DNA from: an uncultured Cellvibrionales bacterium | Lineage (GTDB): Bacteria > Pseudomonadota > Gammaproteobacteria > Pseudomonadales > Cellvibrionaceae | DNA length: 64,000 nt | Assembly: GCA_913020115.1 (NCBI GenBank) | Contig: CAJWBQ010000003.1 | Span: forward strand, 1 to 64,000 | Direction of reading: 5' to 3' | Shown here: in pieces, positions 63,306-64,000 of the stretch | Layout of the letters: every line of letters starts with the position of its first letter | How positions within the stretch are numbered: position 1 is the stretch's first letter | Translations under genes and position numbers: made by a program | The notes under the pieces: generated by a model | The model's database searches: none | What the model was told of the DNA's origin: nothing | The model's input: only the letters and a program-made list of their open reading frames with translations

Positions 63306-64000
63306 ATGAAAATAATAAACCTAGAAGACACTCCCACTGAGATTGAAACGCTTGAATCATGGAACGGAGCGGGCCATCAGGATATTGAAGACAAACTATC
63401 CTTGAAACACGTCAATGACATTATTGAAATCTTTCAAACCCCCTTAACAGGATCCTACAACTGGGACTATAAATCAGCTGACGGCAGAATTAAGAAGCTG
63501 TATGAATTGGGGAAAGAACTTAATTGGAATGCTGAAGTTGATATTGATTGGGGCCCTACCTTCCCTAAAGATCAGCACATTATGGACCCAGCCCACAACC
63601 CTTTTAATGGCTGGGCCCCTTTTGAAAACATGTCCGACTCAGAGAAAATGCGCTACAACTGGCATTATCTTGCCTGGACCCTCGCTCAGTTTATGCATGG
63701 AGAGCAAGGAGCTCTGTTGGTTGCCTCACAATTGGTATCCTGCGCACCCACTTACGATGCAAAATTATATGCTGCCTCACAAACCTTTGATGAGGCCCGT
63801 CACGTAGAGGTGTTTACAAATTACCTGCAGAAAAAAATTGGTATTGTTTACCCTATTAACACTCACCTCAAATCCCTACTCGACAAAATACTTACTGATC
63901 CACGCTGGGATCTAAAGTTTATTGGCATGCAGATCATAATTGAAGGCCTGGCGCTTGCGGCCTTCAATACTTTACGCCTAACGGTACAAGACCCTATTTT
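63306..64000 (+). CDS. Ferritin-like diiron protein (partial, runs off the window)
   Basis: The first 231 codons of a protein cut by the right edge. A helix with 'FMHGEQGALLVA' supplies one glutamate ligand and 'TFDEARHVEVF' supplies Glu-x-x-His 30 residues later, the spacing of ferritin-like diiron carboxylate proteins. A second pair probably starts at 'IIIEGLALAAF'. This resembles ribonucleotide reductase R2-like and AurF-like oxygenases; which branch cannot be told from half the protein. GGAG lies six bases before the ATG. A strong promoter with an inverted repeat suggests tight regulation. The frame is open to 64000. Confidence 0.8.
   Translation, partial: MKIINLEDTPTEIETLESWNGAGHQDIEDKLSLKHVNDIIEIFQTPLTGSYNWDYKSADGRIKKLYELGKELNWNAEVDIDWGPTFPKDQHIMDPAHNPFNGWAPFENMSDSEKMRYNWHYLAWTLAQFMHGEQGALLVASQLVSCAPTYDAKLYAASQTFDEARHVEVFTNYLQKKIGIVYPINTHLKSLLDKILTDPRWDLKFIGMQIIIEGLALAAFNTLRLTVQDPI

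Overview
The window is a stretch of bacterial chromosome of moderate GC content from a gammaproteobacterium. Gene content and order point that way: yceD beside yceF, rluC divergent from rne, yccA beside a TusDCB-TusE set, hemB/cysS/glnS, and fimV. Several genes (the AddB-like 'probable DNA repair' nuclease, MksBEF, many GGDEF/EAL proteins, a BacNav-type channel) suggest a marine, Pseudomonas- or Cellvibrio-like lineage; that finer placement is inference. There is no IS element, prophage, CRISPR array or rRNA operon, and coding density is high throughout.

Layout. 0-6.4 kb: yceD (with rpmF expected just off the left edge), yceF, rluC and rne with a long structured leader, then a terminator and tRNA-Ser(TGA). 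6.6-10 kb: yccA, tusD-tusC-tusB-tusE and trmA, a tRNA-modification block. 10-18.4 kb: a YfiR-domain hybrid histidine kinase, a DUF2489-AEC permease-RmuC operon, two small genes, and a PAS-GGDEF-EAL protein. 18.4-24.7 kb: two overlapping genes for an AddAB-like helicase-nuclease. 24.8-28.9 kb: aroF, a histidine phosphatase with an apparent ATT start, tesB and a sodium:solute symporter. 28.9-37 kb: rapA with small flanking genes, an SrmB-like helicase with a DEGD motif, and a CHASE8-PAS-GGDEF-EAL protein. 37-52.6 kb: a long minus-strand run, read in order as glnS, cysS, hemB, mksF, mksE, mksB, a voltage-gated cation channel, a DUF3047 gene, djlA, hrpB and slyD. 52.7-59.7 kb: ppiB, lpxH, a flavin reductase, tcdA facing a CsdA-CsdE fusion, a TatD-type nuclease and an HDOD-PP2C phosphatase. 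59.7-64 kb: aroA, a fimV-like gene, then the start of a ferritin-like diiron protein behind a strong promoter with a perfect inverted repeat.

How the genes fit together. RNA metabolism dominates: RNase E, an SrmB-like helicase, RapA, HrpB, RluC, TrmA, a TusBCDE relay for 2-thiouridine at U34, and a CsdA-CsdE fusion next to TcdA that should supply cyclic t6A at A37. Chromosome maintenance is served by MksBEF, RmuC and the AddAB-like pair. Signalling is represented by two c-di-GMP proteins, a hybrid kinase and an HDOD-phosphatase. The most unusual items are the channel's three-acid selectivity filter (TFEDWTD) in the slot after mksB where a Wadjet nuclease might be expected, the absence of that nuclease, the desulfurase-acceptor fusion, the twin NDPR motifs at the RNase E C-terminus, the DEGD helicase and the ATT start.
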